The notes beneath the pieces are model-generated. The model saw only the letters and a list, made by a program, of their open reading frames with translations, was not told the origin of the DNA and ran no database searches. Shown here in pieces: positions 1 through 8,750 of a DNA stretch of 30,322 bases. Source of the stretch: a virus. The stretch's first letter is position 1. Each line of letters opens with the position of its first letter. The position numbers and the translations under genes are program-made. Where the stretch lies: positions 1 through 30,322 of IMG/VR virus record IMGVR_UViG_3300025138_000211; one strand, given 5' to 3'.

Positions 1-1220
1 TATTTCGTGAAAATATCTCTAATTTCATCCAGTAATTCTGTCTCTTCCTCATCCCAGTCAAATAAAAATGAATCATAAGTATATAAAACTAGTTTTGTCT
101 TACATCCCCGTAATATACGAAACATATCCCATAAAACCAAAACATTTTGTGAAGTTTCCATATTTTGTAGTACATAATTAAATAACTTTTGAGGGTTCAT
201 TTCCCCCAAATTTTCCTTTGTATATACAAAATTTGATATTGGACATTCTATATACCCTTCATTATTAAACTTATCCCAGGATTTTATAATATATTTTTCA
301 ATCCTTTTAAAGAATTCCAGGTGCTTATAATTTTTAAATACCCCTCCATAAAGTTGTTTGAAGGTAAGTTCTTTTGATTTTTTATAATCCACCCCATATA
401 AAGATGCAAAATGAGAGTGAATATCGCTAGTGGGAAAAGTATAATCAACGAGACGAGCAGCCAAACTAGGATGATAAGCACTGATGTCAATTTCCACAAA
501 TTTGTTATTACGTGGTATAAAACTTTTTCTACATCCATTTTCTTTATTAAGTGCTGCATAATTTACATTTTTAAATTTATTTGATGGTCTTGTTGTTGTT
601 GTTTTTAAGTTGAACTGAGTGTTGATGTATTCACCGTCAACCTCGTGGAAGTATTCACTGAAGGTTTCATTGTGTATACGTATGCCACTTCTTTCGATTG
701 CGTTGAATACCACGGATACTCTACTGTTAAAGAATTCATCATATTTTGTTTTTTTTATGTTAATATTCGTTTTTAGATCTTCAAAAATGTTTTCACACAA
801 CTCATAGTGTTTAACAATGGGTATAATTAGGTTTAACTCATGGTTATCCTTGTGTTTACGGTAATATAAATCGTGTGTTGATGTTGTAGGTCGTATATAC
901 GTAGTAGGTGGTTGATTAATGTCATAAAGAGTTTTGTTTGGAAAATAATGTAATATTTCCTTTTTATCACGACAATATAATGTTTCAAATTTATCTATTA
1001 GTTTGTTTACACGCGTGTTTAAAGCATTTAATGACTCACTATGCGTAACACATACCATAAAGCCTTTACTCGCTTCAATCGGTCTAATATACACTAAACT
1101 TATGTGATTTAGTACGGGGTGTATAGTATCATTGTAAGGTATTACCTCAATGAACGCTTTTTTATAACCACTATTTATTAAAACATTTAACTGTTCCTCG
1201 TTTTCTACAAGCCAATACAT
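1..1220 (-). CDS. Family A DNA polymerase, divergent, 3' end cut by window edge
   Basis: The frame is open from an ATG at 1220 to the left edge (406 codons, no stop). The second half carries family A polymerase motifs. Motif A is EIDISAYHPSLAARL with the metal-binding Asp at about residue 245. The O-helix (motif B) pattern is K-x3-F-x3-Y-G at residues 283-292 (KELTFKQLYGG). Motif C is TYDSFLFD with Asp at about 383. A TTTTRPSNKFKNVNYAAL stretch at about 207-224 occupies the place of the T7-type template-binding loop. The first 150 residues show no clear DxE exonuclease motif and may be a degenerate exonuclease domain. Motif C reads YDS where HDE is usual. The protein should synthesise phage DNA. 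T4 itself uses a family B enzyme, so this is a different replication module joined to T4-like structural genes. A TTG at 1238 is an alternative start. Confidence 0.75.
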   Translation of the reverse strand, partial: MYWLVENEEQLNVLINSGYKKAFIEVIPYNDTIHPVLNHISLVYIRPIEASKGFMVCVTHSESLNALNTRVNKLIDKFETLYCRDKKEILHYFPNKTLYDINQPPTTYIRPTTSTHDLYYRKHKDNHELNLIIPIVKHYELCENIFEDLKTNINIKKTKYDEFFNSRVSVVFNAIERSGIRIHNETFSEYFHEVDGEYINTQFNLKTTTTRPSNKFKNVNYAALNKENGCRKSFIPRNNKFVEIDISAYHPSLAARLVDYTFPTSDIHSHFASLYGVDYKKSKELTFKQLYGGVFKNYKHLEFFKRIEKYIIKSWDKFNNEGYIECPISNFVYTKENLGEMNPQKLFNYVLQNMETSQNVLVLWDMFRILRGCKTKLVLYTYDSFLFDWDEEETELLDEIRDIFTK

Positions 1221-1251
1221 ATAACCATTTTTGGTCAATATAAGAAATTAA

Positions 1252-2163
1252 TTAATACCCTCCAAATGATCCTCTAATTGTTGTTGGAGATGGGGTATTT
1301 ATAGATTCTGTTATATTTGATCCTGTTATATTTGATCCTGTTATATTAGATTTAATAAAATCTAGGGAATAGTGGGATTTAGGAGTATGAGTTGCTCCTA
1401 CCATTGCTCCCTTGGTAGGATGGATGTGATATTTTCCTTTATAAGGAAGATTAGTAGAAGAAATTAAATATTCAGTTCCATCAGTTTCTAAATTTTCTTG
1501 TATTCCTACTATTTTATAATATTCTGTTAGTTTATTTTTAAAATAAGTTAATAAACCAGATATTTTAGTTCTTTTTTCAGTTAATTTTAAAATACTATAA
1601 TTAATATTTGCTACCTCATTTTTACTTTTTCCTGCTATAGTCCATAAAAATTTAAAAGGGTAATACAAATCATATTGTACTGTTTGATCTTTTTTAGCAT
1701 ATAATTCATATGTTTGTTTGTTTACTTCTTTAAATATAGGGTTATTAATTTTTTTTAAAAAATACCTTTGAAATCTATTATTATTGTAATCTTTTTCTGT
1801 TGGGTAAATTACACTATTTACGGGTGCGGTAATATTTAAAGAAAAATAATCTATACTACTTATTTCAAAATAGGGGCCATATATATATTCAGGTTTAGTT
1901 TCTATACTTGTGTTTAAAGTTGAATTTTGAGATTGGGCTAATAATTGATTATCCTTAATAAGGTTAGGGGATTCATAACCCTTTGGAGTTTTTTGTAATA
2001 TTAATTCTGTAGATCCTGGGGATTGTGGGGTTTTTCCACTTTGATAACTCCCATTAGATGTTTTAAAGTAATATCCTATATAATTTTCTCCTGTGAATGC
2101 ATTTTCTAGTTCATTCCCAGGAGTATATAAATTGGTCGATATTTGTGATTTTGGATAGTACAT
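1252..2163 (-). CDS. Unknown protein, probably virion-associated (tail/baseplate region)
   Basis: A 303-residue protein I do not recognise. It follows the large hub gene with a 6-base gap and so is probably co-transcribed with the baseplate genes. It is rich in Tyr, Asn, Ser and Thr, has no signal peptide or membrane segment, and looks like a soluble beta-rich protein. The N-terminal third is Pro/Gly/Ser-rich. The C-terminus has a short Asn-Ile-Thr-Gly-Ser tandem repeat followed by a Gly/Ser/Tyr tail ending RGSFGGY. Position suggests a baseplate or tail accessory protein, but nothing in the sequence proves it. It is the last structural-type gene before the polymerase. Confidence 0.6.
   Translation of the reverse strand: MYYPKSQISTNLYTPGNELENAFTGENYIGYYFKTSNGSYQSGKTPQSPGSTELILQKTPKGYESPNLIKDNQLLAQSQNSTLNTSIETKPEYIYGPYFEISSIDYFSLNITAPVNSVIYPTEKDYNNNRFQRYFLKKINNPIFKEVNKQTYELYAKKDQTVQYDLYYPFKFLWTIAGKSKNEVANINYSILKLTEKRTKISGLLTYFKNKLTEYYKIVGIQENLETDGTEYLISSTNLPYKGKYHIHPTKGAMVGATHTPKSHYSLDFIKSNITGSNITGSNITESINTPSPTTIRGSFGGY
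1306..1350 (-). repeat. Three tandem 15-bp units inside the 303-residue gene
   Basis: Three in-register copies of a 15-base unit (plus strand, second copy: TCCTGTTATATTTGA); the first and third copies each differ at one base. They encode repeated Ser-Asn-Ile-Thr-Gly pentapeptides near the C-terminus. A 15-base unit preserves frame, so copy number can change by slippage without breaking the gene. Confidence 0.85.
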
Positions 2164-2169
2164 TATATA

Positions 2170-5100
2170 TTATACATATGAAGGTACAAATGATGGTTCT
2201 TGATTAGATTGACCAGCTAAATATAATCTTCTTGTTGCAACTAATGCTTTTACAATATCCCCTACAGTTTCAGATGTTGTAGATCTATTTACAGTTCCTT
2301 GATAATATCCAGTGTTACCAGCTCCTGTAGTAACATTACCTACATTTGTATTACCTGAATTATCTTTGATTGTAGCCGGCATACTTGCCCATTCTTGTGC
2401 TAGGGATTGAACCGCCTTAGATAATTCTTGTTTAGTTCCTGGAACCGTCCCATCTATATATTTTCCAATATTTGGTCTACTATTAAATAAAAGAGTATCA
2501 CAAAGTTTTTCTTGGTTTGCAGGGCTAAATATGTCAGTTGTTGAAACCCCTGTTGTGCTACGAAGTAGGGATTTTAAAGTATTGGGGATTATTTGGTACC
2601 TTCCCATAGCAAAAGTACATATAGGTACTAAACAACTGGAAAAAGTAGTTGATCTTTGATCTAATAATTCCACTATTGTTTTCCCTACAACTACTGTATT
2701 ATCTGGGATTGTTGCCTTTGTTAAACTATAACCCCCTCTGCTTCCTTGATTTGCTATATCATATTTATTTCTACTTTCATGTAAGGCTATCATATCTTTA
2801 ATAGGTTGTAATCTTGGGTCTCCGCTGTAAGCTGTTATTTGAGGTGCTGGATTAGCTGATAGTAAAGCCTGAACTGCCTGGCTTGTATTATTAGTACTTC
2901 TAACTGATGTTACTGGTGTTGTATTTCCTGTATTTGGTTTTGCATTTAGGTTAGAAGTTGATAATGTTTGTAAGTTAGTAGTCCACCCACTTCCATCTAT
3001 TTTATGATTTATTCCTTTTATTAAAAATTGTAAAGAATTAGCGTAATTAGAAGGTAAAAATCTTTGATTAATGTCAATTTTATTATAAATTCTAAATCCA
3101 GCAATACCTTCCATATCCATAGAAAATTCTATAGGTAATAAGCCTATTTGGTTAGATGGTTCTTTTGTTGGGTTATTTGCCGCTGCTCTATTGTTTGCTT
3201 CATCTAAATATATTTTATAAGCAGATTTTCCTGCTTTTGCAAATGAAGATTCAGCTTTTCTAAAAGTGTATTCAGCATTAGTTTTAGAAATAGGTGAAAC
3301 TTGAATATTAAGAGCTTGTTGTGTAGCAAGAGGTACATTAGGTGTACCCCCAAACATTTGAGCAAGATAAGCAGAATAATTTGCCCCTGCTAATGCTCTG
3401 GCACTCCGTCTTTGGGCACCTGTTGCTGAATTATTTGTAGAGGCTTGACCTCTCCAGTTCAAGAGTGGTGTAAATGTTGGATAATATACATTGTTACGTA
3501 TAACCTCCCTATTATTAGAATTTGAAAATTTTGGAGAGCTTAAATCCGGTGGGGTTTGTAGTCCATAACCTAATGCTAAACCTTTTATTATTTCTTTCTT
3601 AATATGTACACCATATGAAACACCATCTTTAATCCTTTTTAGGAAATCTTGTTCAAATGTATTTCTCCCCTCATCAGTATCATGTATATCATAAGACATA
3701 TAAACAGTTGTTACAAAGTTTGTTGCTTTCCATCCTACTGGATTGGTCCCATTGGCAGTAGATGCTTCTTGGGCGTCAAAACCATCCTGTATTATTTCAT
3801 CAAGTAAAGTATTTTTTGCTCCTACATTTCTCATAAATGTAGTGTCATTAACACCCTTTCCTTCTAAAGTCTGTTTTCTTATTACATTTACAGTATCTTG
3901 TTTGATTGGAAGGAAACCATCTTTACCACCATCTGGATTTGTAGTATCACCACCTCCATAATTACTTCCTATAATTTTACCTTGATCATCAATAAAAATT
4001 TTAATAGTTTCAACATCAGCAGCTGGGTGGACTAAAACGGGGAGGCCGCTTCTTATTACTACAGTTTTTGACATTTTAATACCAAGATCTATCATCATTG
4101 GAAATAGTGCTGGGTTTGAAAGTTGAGTGCCCGTCACAGGTACTAGTAAAGATTGCAAAAATGCGCTATTACCGGCATATCTATTTCCTACACTAGTTTG
4201 ACCAGAGTTGCCTGTGGAGGTATTACCTCCGGTGTTTATACTAGTAGCAACAATATCTGGGTCCTCAATTGTTTGTTGAAATCTATCAACTAACCCACTA
4301 TTCCATTTAGAAAGACCAGTAGCATCCTGTCCTAGGGCAACACCATTAGCTGTAGCTCCAATAGATAGTTGGCTAGCTAATTTAGGTGAAAATTTAGTAT
4401 TAAAAGAAATATTTTTTAGAAAAGTACCTTGTGGTTGGGTTTGTGAGGTCCCAAGATCAAAACCAACAACTTCAAAATGTGCAGTTTCTGTGGGGTTTTT
4501 TGTTACAAGTTTACTCATATTACTACTAAGCCCCTCTATAGGTTTTGTATCCATAAAAGTTATAACTTTATCATCTTTAATTATAGGTTCTATATCTATA
4601 ACATTAGCAAAAGCAGAATTAATATTATCACACATACTTTGTAAAAACTTAAAAAAAGTTAAATTTCCTTTTTTATCAACATTTTTACTAAGAGTAGCAA
4701 ATATCATATCATAATTTAGATATATGTTTAATATTTTACCATATATCATATCACTAGAGGAAATTGCATTTCCGGTAGGATTACGTGCAGTTTGTGACTT
4801 AAATGTGAAATCGGAAGGTATTATTTGAGTGGTTCCTGAGGGATATTCATATGAATTATTACTAGGGTCATATGCTGAAAAACTTTCAACTGTTTGTGGG
4901 TTATAGATAATACTATCAAGGACTATATCATGGGTAGGACCTGTTGGAGGTGTACCACTACTATTTCCCTCTATTACCGTAAATTCTTTCATGGATTTTG
5001 TATAATCTGGGATGTTTATTCCATTTATATCATTTCGGTTAAGATTTGTACCATCATCCATTTTAACCATACACACAGCAGGATCAAAAGAAATTAAATT

Positions 5101-6306
5101 AGGTTGAATGCTACATACTACTTTATTTGTTTGTTTATCAAATTCAGTAAATTTTATTTTATTATTATTATTAATATCAGGTGTTATATGTGTTTCTATT
5201 AAATTTAATAATTCTCCAAACCTAATAAAATAATTGTATTCAATTTTTATTCCTGAAGTAGTATTACCTCCGAGAAAACTATTATATGAAGAATTTTGTA
5301 ATGCTTGGAATAAATTAAAATAATCTCCATTACCACCACCACTCCAAACTGATTCTTTGTTTAATACTCTATATAAAATAGTACCTAATTTGGTTACAGT
5401 TTTATTTGCATCAATAGTAGATTTTGCTTCCTTTAATAATACAAGTCTTTCGTGAGACATATTTTTTAAAGTTTCTTTTAGTGCCTTTGATGGGGATTGG
5501 TTAATTTTCATAGATTCAATAACATCCCCTAATCCTGTCATTTTAACTGTTATTTTATAAGAACCATCGGCATCATATTTCCAATTAAAATTAACAACTT
5601 TTCCAAAAAGACCACCCGTGTTACCAGAATAGTCTAGTGTTTTTTCATTTATAGCCTTAACTATATCATCTTGATTTGTAGATTGAAAAAAGTTATCTTC
5701 TACTACTGTAGATCCTACTGTTTGATAAACCCCATCATTATCTATATATTTATCCCATCCCCATTCTAATATCATAGAAAAACCTAATCTACAATATAAT
5801 GTTTCAATTATCTCAAATTGATATCTATTAAACGCAGTAATTTGAATCGTAGCGGTTTTTATTGATCCTCTATTTTTACTATCAATAGATATAGAATTTA
5901 TACCTGGCATAGGTAAAATACCAAAGTCATTTCCTCCTAAACCATAAGCTGAATTATTAAAATAGGAAGTAGATGGTAATATTGCATTAGCACCAGCATT
6001 TACTCCAGCTCTCATTTGTAATTTTGCTTGAAGTTCTGATAAACCATTAAACAATATTGCTTTTGTAGCTAAACCTTCACCTTTAAAATTTGACGGGTTT
6101 CCTGTATTTGCAGGAGTTCTTAAATTTTCATCTAATATGGAAACAGAAGATGCCATTTTAATCCAGGCATTTCTATTATTCATAAATTGTATATCCTGGG
6201 GGGTACGTACGGTATTTATTAGCCCCTTCCCATAAGTTTCCTGGCGAACCCTTACTTGATTGCTTACAAATTCTGCGGTATTTTCTCCAATTACACTACC
6301 TGTCAT
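2170..6306 (-). CDS. Giant baseplate hub protein with C-terminal tail-lysozyme domain
   Basis: 1378 residues, by far the longest gene here. The N-terminal part is Gly/Asn/Thr-rich with a conserved-looking segment at about 155-205 (RGSIKTATIQITAFNRYQFE, then a Trp-Gly-Trp-Asp motif), as in phage baseplate hub proteins. At about residues 1160-1320 there is a lysozyme/transglycosylase-like domain: a candidate catalytic Glu in MIALHESRNKYD (about 1174), then MGRYQIIPNTLKSL, FSPANQEKL, GKYIDG and LAQEWASMP. This combination is typical of phage muralytic enzymes that cut the host wall during DNA injection. In T4 that role belongs to gp5, a separate and smaller hub protein. The gene lies 3 bases after the LysM gene in the baseplate cluster. 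The lysozyme call is by motif pattern; hub assignment is from position and domain combination. Confidence 0.7.
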   Translation of the reverse strand: MTGSVIGENTAEFVSNQVRVRQETYGKGLINTVRTPQDIQFMNNRNAWIKMASSVSILDENLRTPANTGNPSNFKGEGLATKAILFNGLSELQAKLQMRAGVNAGANAILPSTSYFNNSAYGLGGNDFGILPMPGINSISIDSKNRGSIKTATIQITAFNRYQFEIIETLYCRLGFSMILEWGWDKYIDNDGVYQTVGSTVVEDNFFQSTNQDDIVKAINEKTLDYSGNTGGLFGKVVNFNWKYDADGSYKITVKMTGLGDVIESMKINQSPSKALKETLKNMSHERLVLLKEAKSTIDANKTVTKLGTILYRVLNKESVWSGGGNGDYFNLFQALQNSSYNSFLGGNTTSGIKIEYNYFIRFGELLNLIETHITPDINNNNKIKFTEFDKQTNKVVCSIQPNLISFDPAVCMVKMDDGTNLNRNDINGINIPDYTKSMKEFTVIEGNSSGTPPTGPTHDIVLDSIIYNPQTVESFSAYDPSNNSYEYPSGTTQIIPSDFTFKSQTARNPTGNAISSSDMIYGKILNIYLNYDMIFATLSKNVDKKGNLTFFKFLQSMCDNINSAFANVIDIEPIIKDDKVITFMDTKPIEGLSSNMSKLVTKNPTETAHFEVVGFDLGTSQTQPQGTFLKNISFNTKFSPKLASQLSIGATANGVALGQDATGLSKWNSGLVDRFQQTIEDPDIVATSINTGGNTSTGNSGQTSVGNRYAGNSAFLQSLLVPVTGTQLSNPALFPMMIDLGIKMSKTVVIRSGLPVLVHPAADVETIKIFIDDQGKIIGSNYGGGDTTNPDGGKDGFLPIKQDTVNVIRKQTLEGKGVNDTTFMRNVGAKNTLLDEIIQDGFDAQEASTANGTNPVGWKATNFVTTVYMSYDIHDTDEGRNTFEQDFLKRIKDGVSYGVHIKKEIIKGLALGYGLQTPPDLSSPKFSNSNNREVIRNNVYYPTFTPLLNWRGQASTNNSATGAQRRSARALAGANYSAYLAQMFGGTPNVPLATQQALNIQVSPISKTNAEYTFRKAESSFAKAGKSAYKIYLDEANNRAAANNPTKEPSNQIGLLPIEFSMDMEGIAGFRIYNKIDINQRFLPSNYANSLQFLIKGINHKIDGSGWTTNLQTLSTSNLNAKPNTGNTTPVTSVRSTNNTSQAVQALLSANPAPQITAYSGDPRLQPIKDMIALHESRNKYDIANQGSRGGYSLTKATIPDNTVVVGKTIVELLDQRSTTFSSCLVPICTFAMGRYQIIPNTLKSLLRSTTGVSTTDIFSPANQEKLCDTLLFNSRPNIGKYIDGTVPGTKQELSKAVQSLAQEWASMPATIKDNSGNTNVGNVTTGAGNTGYYQGTVNRSTTSETVGDIVKALVATRRLYLAGQSNQEPSFVPSYV

Positions 6307-6309
6307 ATT

Positions 6310-6594
6310 TTATGAATTAAGAGCTTTATAGTTTTGAATTATTATATCTATATTTTGAGGAATTCTAATTTGTGTTCCAGGTTTAATAAAATATGAACCT
6401 TGGTTTATTGAGGGATTTGCAATTGATATAACCCACCATAGAGTTGAGTCTTTGTAAAATTGTTGAGCTAGTATATCCATTCTATCCCCTTCAGTAGTTA
6501 TAAAATAATTATCTTCAAAACTTAGGGGAATATTAGGGTATCTTGGAACAATACCGGATGATCTATTACCTGTTAATTCTCTATATCTATCCAT
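6310..6594 (-). CDS. LysM-domain baseplate protein (gp53 / P2 gpX-like)
   Basis: A 94-residue protein. Residues about 30-80 form a LysM-like fold: FITTEGDRMDILAQQFY, then STLWWVISIANP and IKPGTQIRIPQN. LysM-type modules occur in T4 gp53 (baseplate wedge) and in P2 gpX-type tail proteins, where they sit between hub and wedge rather than binding peptidoglycan. The Trp-Trp pair after the first helix is typical of the phage version. It sits 3 bases upstream of the giant hub gene and 40 bases after the tube-initiator-like gene, consistent with a baseplate operon. Whether it is a true gp53 orthologue or a gpX analogue cannot be told from sequence alone. Confidence 0.7.
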   Translation of the reverse strand: MDRYRELTGNRSSGIVPRYPNIPLSFEDNYFITTEGDRMDILAQQFYKDSTLWWVISIANPSINQGSYFIKPGTQIRIPQNIDIIIQNYKALNS

Positions 6595-6634
6595 TTTTAT
6601 TATATTTTATATTAAAAACACTAATTAACTACCT

Positions 6635-8503
6635 TTAAAAAGGTGTAGGGGCATTAAAGAGGTTTTGTAAAGCATCTTTTTGCTCTTGAGTAAAACCATT
6701 ATTATTAGGTGGTAGTGGGGCTTTAGGGAGGTAATTATTTCCCCCTGTTATGGTTCCATCAGCATTACCATAATTATCATTTAAAATTGCTGGAAGTGAA
6801 CCAGATGCCGCTGTACTTCCTCCATTAGATAACATAATATATCTTTCTTTTCCATACTGTTGTACAAAATTCTCTGTTACTTCTCCTGCAGAAGTTTTGT
6901 AGATTGATTTACCATAAGAATTCTTTTGTATTGAAGGTACAAAACTTTGTATAGGGGTAAATTTAAACCCTGTAACCTCTATTCTATGTGGCATTTCTTT
7001 TACAGAGCTATCATTAAATGAACCTGAGGTATTTGTTTTATCACCTATGGCTATTTCCCATGGACTATCATCTGGTACCTCATATGAAATACCTTCTATA
7101 AATCCTATTTGTTCATATAACCAACCTCCTATAGTTAAACTAACTAAATTACCTCTCATATACCCTTTTTCTGAGTAGTCAGGAGCCATAGTTGATGCTA
7201 AATAATTTAATTTTTGATACATTGGTATTAATTCGTCTTTAGATTGTGCCGCCATAGTCCAAGATAATGAAATTGATCTGGAAAACCCACCATATCTATA
7301 AAGTTCTTCTCCTCTACCTACAAATTGTGTTCCTGACCATTTAGATGAATATTGGTCACTCATTCCACTAATAAATGCTCTAAAATGAATATATGTTTTT
7401 TGAGTTGGGACATCATTATCAATTACACCTATTCTAAATTTTACTAAATCATTTTTTATATTATCTTCTACAACATTATCAGATTGATATATAGGTAAGG
7501 CATTAATTTTATCTGTAGGGCCTATTAATGAGTTATCTACAGGATTTCGTTTACCTATTACATAACTTGATTTATTACCTATTTGACCCGGGTCACCTAA
7601 ATTAACTCTTTTTTCAATATTATAGGCTGTGTAACTTAGGGTTTTAGGTAAATTACTTTCATTAGGTTTGGGAGGTTTTAAAAAAGTAGTAAAAGATGGA
7701 CCAATTCTAGCGTTCATCCTTGAATAAGCACTTCCTCCCATATCGGAGATTTGCTTATAAGTCATTGTAGCTACATTGTAATATTTAAAATCCCCAGTAG
7801 TCCCTATTGAATTTTCGGCATCTCTGGTGTTGGTTGATCTATCTATTCTAGTTTTTCCAACTGTACCTAATATAGATCCAGGGCCTCCATCATATTGTAA
7901 AAGAAGTGTTGGGTTATTACTTTCGGTATGGATTTTCTTTTTTGTTAAATCCACTAACCTATTTGTACTTAATGAAATTACTTTACTATTTTCATCTCTT
8001 AAGATTCCTTTTCCTTGTCCACCTGTTATAAAAGAAACATTTTCATATTGGGGTTGAACTAAAATTCCTCCCTTGGCAATTAGACCAGTTGGGTCTATTC
8101 CTTGTTTGTTTAAATGTATTCCTAATGCATTAACACCAGCTTGTGCTACAGTAGAAGTAGGTAAATAAATACCATTATTAAATGCAATTGGGCTAGCTTG
8201 AGTTTTAACATTAGACCTAGACAACATAAGTTGCTTAGCCGTAAAGAAAATACCATTAGGGGATTTCAGATCAAGAAACATTTTTGTAAGTCTTGATACA
8301 TCATCTACAGTATTTTTAGCAAGCAAAGTACCTCCCCTTAACAAAAAGTCTGAATAACCTGTGTTATTTAGCCCAAATTTGTCTACACCTATAGATTCAG
8401 GAATAGGAGTGGTTATATATGGTTGCCCACTATCTCCTCCTCCTTGCCTATCTCTTCCATATCTTAAAGACTTAAGATTTGTTGTTAAATTTACTAGAGA
8501 CAT
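6635..8503 (-). CDS. Baseplate tube-initiator-like structural protein
   Basis: A 622-residue protein. The diagnostic part is about residues 375-510: FRAFISGMSDQYSSKWSGTQ, FVGRGEELYRYGGFSRSISL, then a GYMRGNLVSLTIGGWLYEQ strand region and SYEVPDDSPWEIAIG. Large phages carry this pattern in baseplate proteins with a tail-tube-like beta fold, which cap the hub and start tube polymerisation (the role of T4 gp48/gp54). The N-terminal 370 residues are Gly/Asn/Thr-rich and not recognisable. It starts 10 bases after the 63-residue gene and precedes the LysM gene. The role is inferred from the fold pattern and gene order. Confidence 0.6.
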   Translation of the reverse strand: MSLVNLTTNLKSLRYGRDRQGGGDSGQPYITTPIPESIGVDKFGLNNTGYSDFLLRGGTLLAKNTVDDVSRLTKMFLDLKSPNGIFFTAKQLMLSRSNVKTQASPIAFNNGIYLPTSTVAQAGVNALGIHLNKQGIDPTGLIAKGGILVQPQYENVSFITGGQGKGILRDENSKVISLSTNRLVDLTKKKIHTESNNPTLLLQYDGGPGSILGTVGKTRIDRSTNTRDAENSIGTTGDFKYYNVATMTYKQISDMGGSAYSRMNARIGPSFTTFLKPPKPNESNLPKTLSYTAYNIEKRVNLGDPGQIGNKSSYVIGKRNPVDNSLIGPTDKINALPIYQSDNVVEDNIKNDLVKFRIGVIDNDVPTQKTYIHFRAFISGMSDQYSSKWSGTQFVGRGEELYRYGGFSRSISLSWTMAAQSKDELIPMYQKLNYLASTMAPDYSEKGYMRGNLVSLTIGGWLYEQIGFIEGISYEVPDDSPWEIAIGDKTNTSGSFNDSSVKEMPHRIEVTGFKFTPIQSFVPSIQKNSYGKSIYKTSAGEVTENFVQQYGKERYIMLSNGGSTAASGSLPAILNDNYGNADGTITGGNNYLPKAPLPPNNNGFTQEQKDALQNLFNAPTPF

Positions 8504-8513
8504 TTAAAATAGA

Positions 8514-8705
8514 TTAGTTACCTGTGATATCTTGTGCTAAATTTGGGTCTATTCCATTAGGTAAATTGTTTAAATATTGACCATTTTTAAATGTAGTGTT
8601 AATAGGAAGTGTAGTCCCATCAGTTAAAGGTCCAGTTGGTAAACTACCATTTAGGTCTCCATCAAAAATAGATCCCTCTTCTGTGAATTTTGAAATAATT
8701 GACAT
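8514..8705 (-). CDS. Small unknown protein, first gene of the baseplate unit
   Basis: A 63-residue acidic protein without Cys, signal peptide or membrane segment. The central part is Gly/Pro/Leu/Thr-rich (GSLPTGPLTDGTTLP), suggesting an extended chain rather than a compact domain. It has its own copy of the recurrent promoter-like motif 29 bases upstream of the ATG and is followed after 10 bases by the tube-initiator-like gene. That makes it the leading gene of the baseplate transcription unit. The open frame, spacing and promoter support a real gene. I do not recognise a function; a small baseplate or tail-tip component is possible. Confidence 0.55.
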   Translation of the reverse strand: MSIISKFTEEGSIFDGDLNGSLPTGPLTDGTTLPINTTFKNGQYLNNLPNGIDPNLAQDITGN

Positions 8706-8734
8706 AATTTTTAAATTTTAAAGTTATTAATTTT

Positions 8735-8746
8735 ATTATAAATATT
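8735..8746 (-). promoter_or_regulatory. Putative phage late promoter for the baseplate unit
   Basis: Minus-strand AATATTTATAAT, one of ten identical 10-base cores (ATATTTATAA). It ends 29 bases before the ATG at 8705 and begins a few bases after the tape-measure stop codon. No -35 element is visible. Confidence 0.6.
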
Positions 8747-8750
8747 AATA

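Noticed and set aside
284-559. Open minus-strand frame coding a Leu/Ile-rich apparent membrane protein
   Set aside because: It lies inside the polymerase gene in another frame, and the polymerase frame carries conserved motifs across the same bases.
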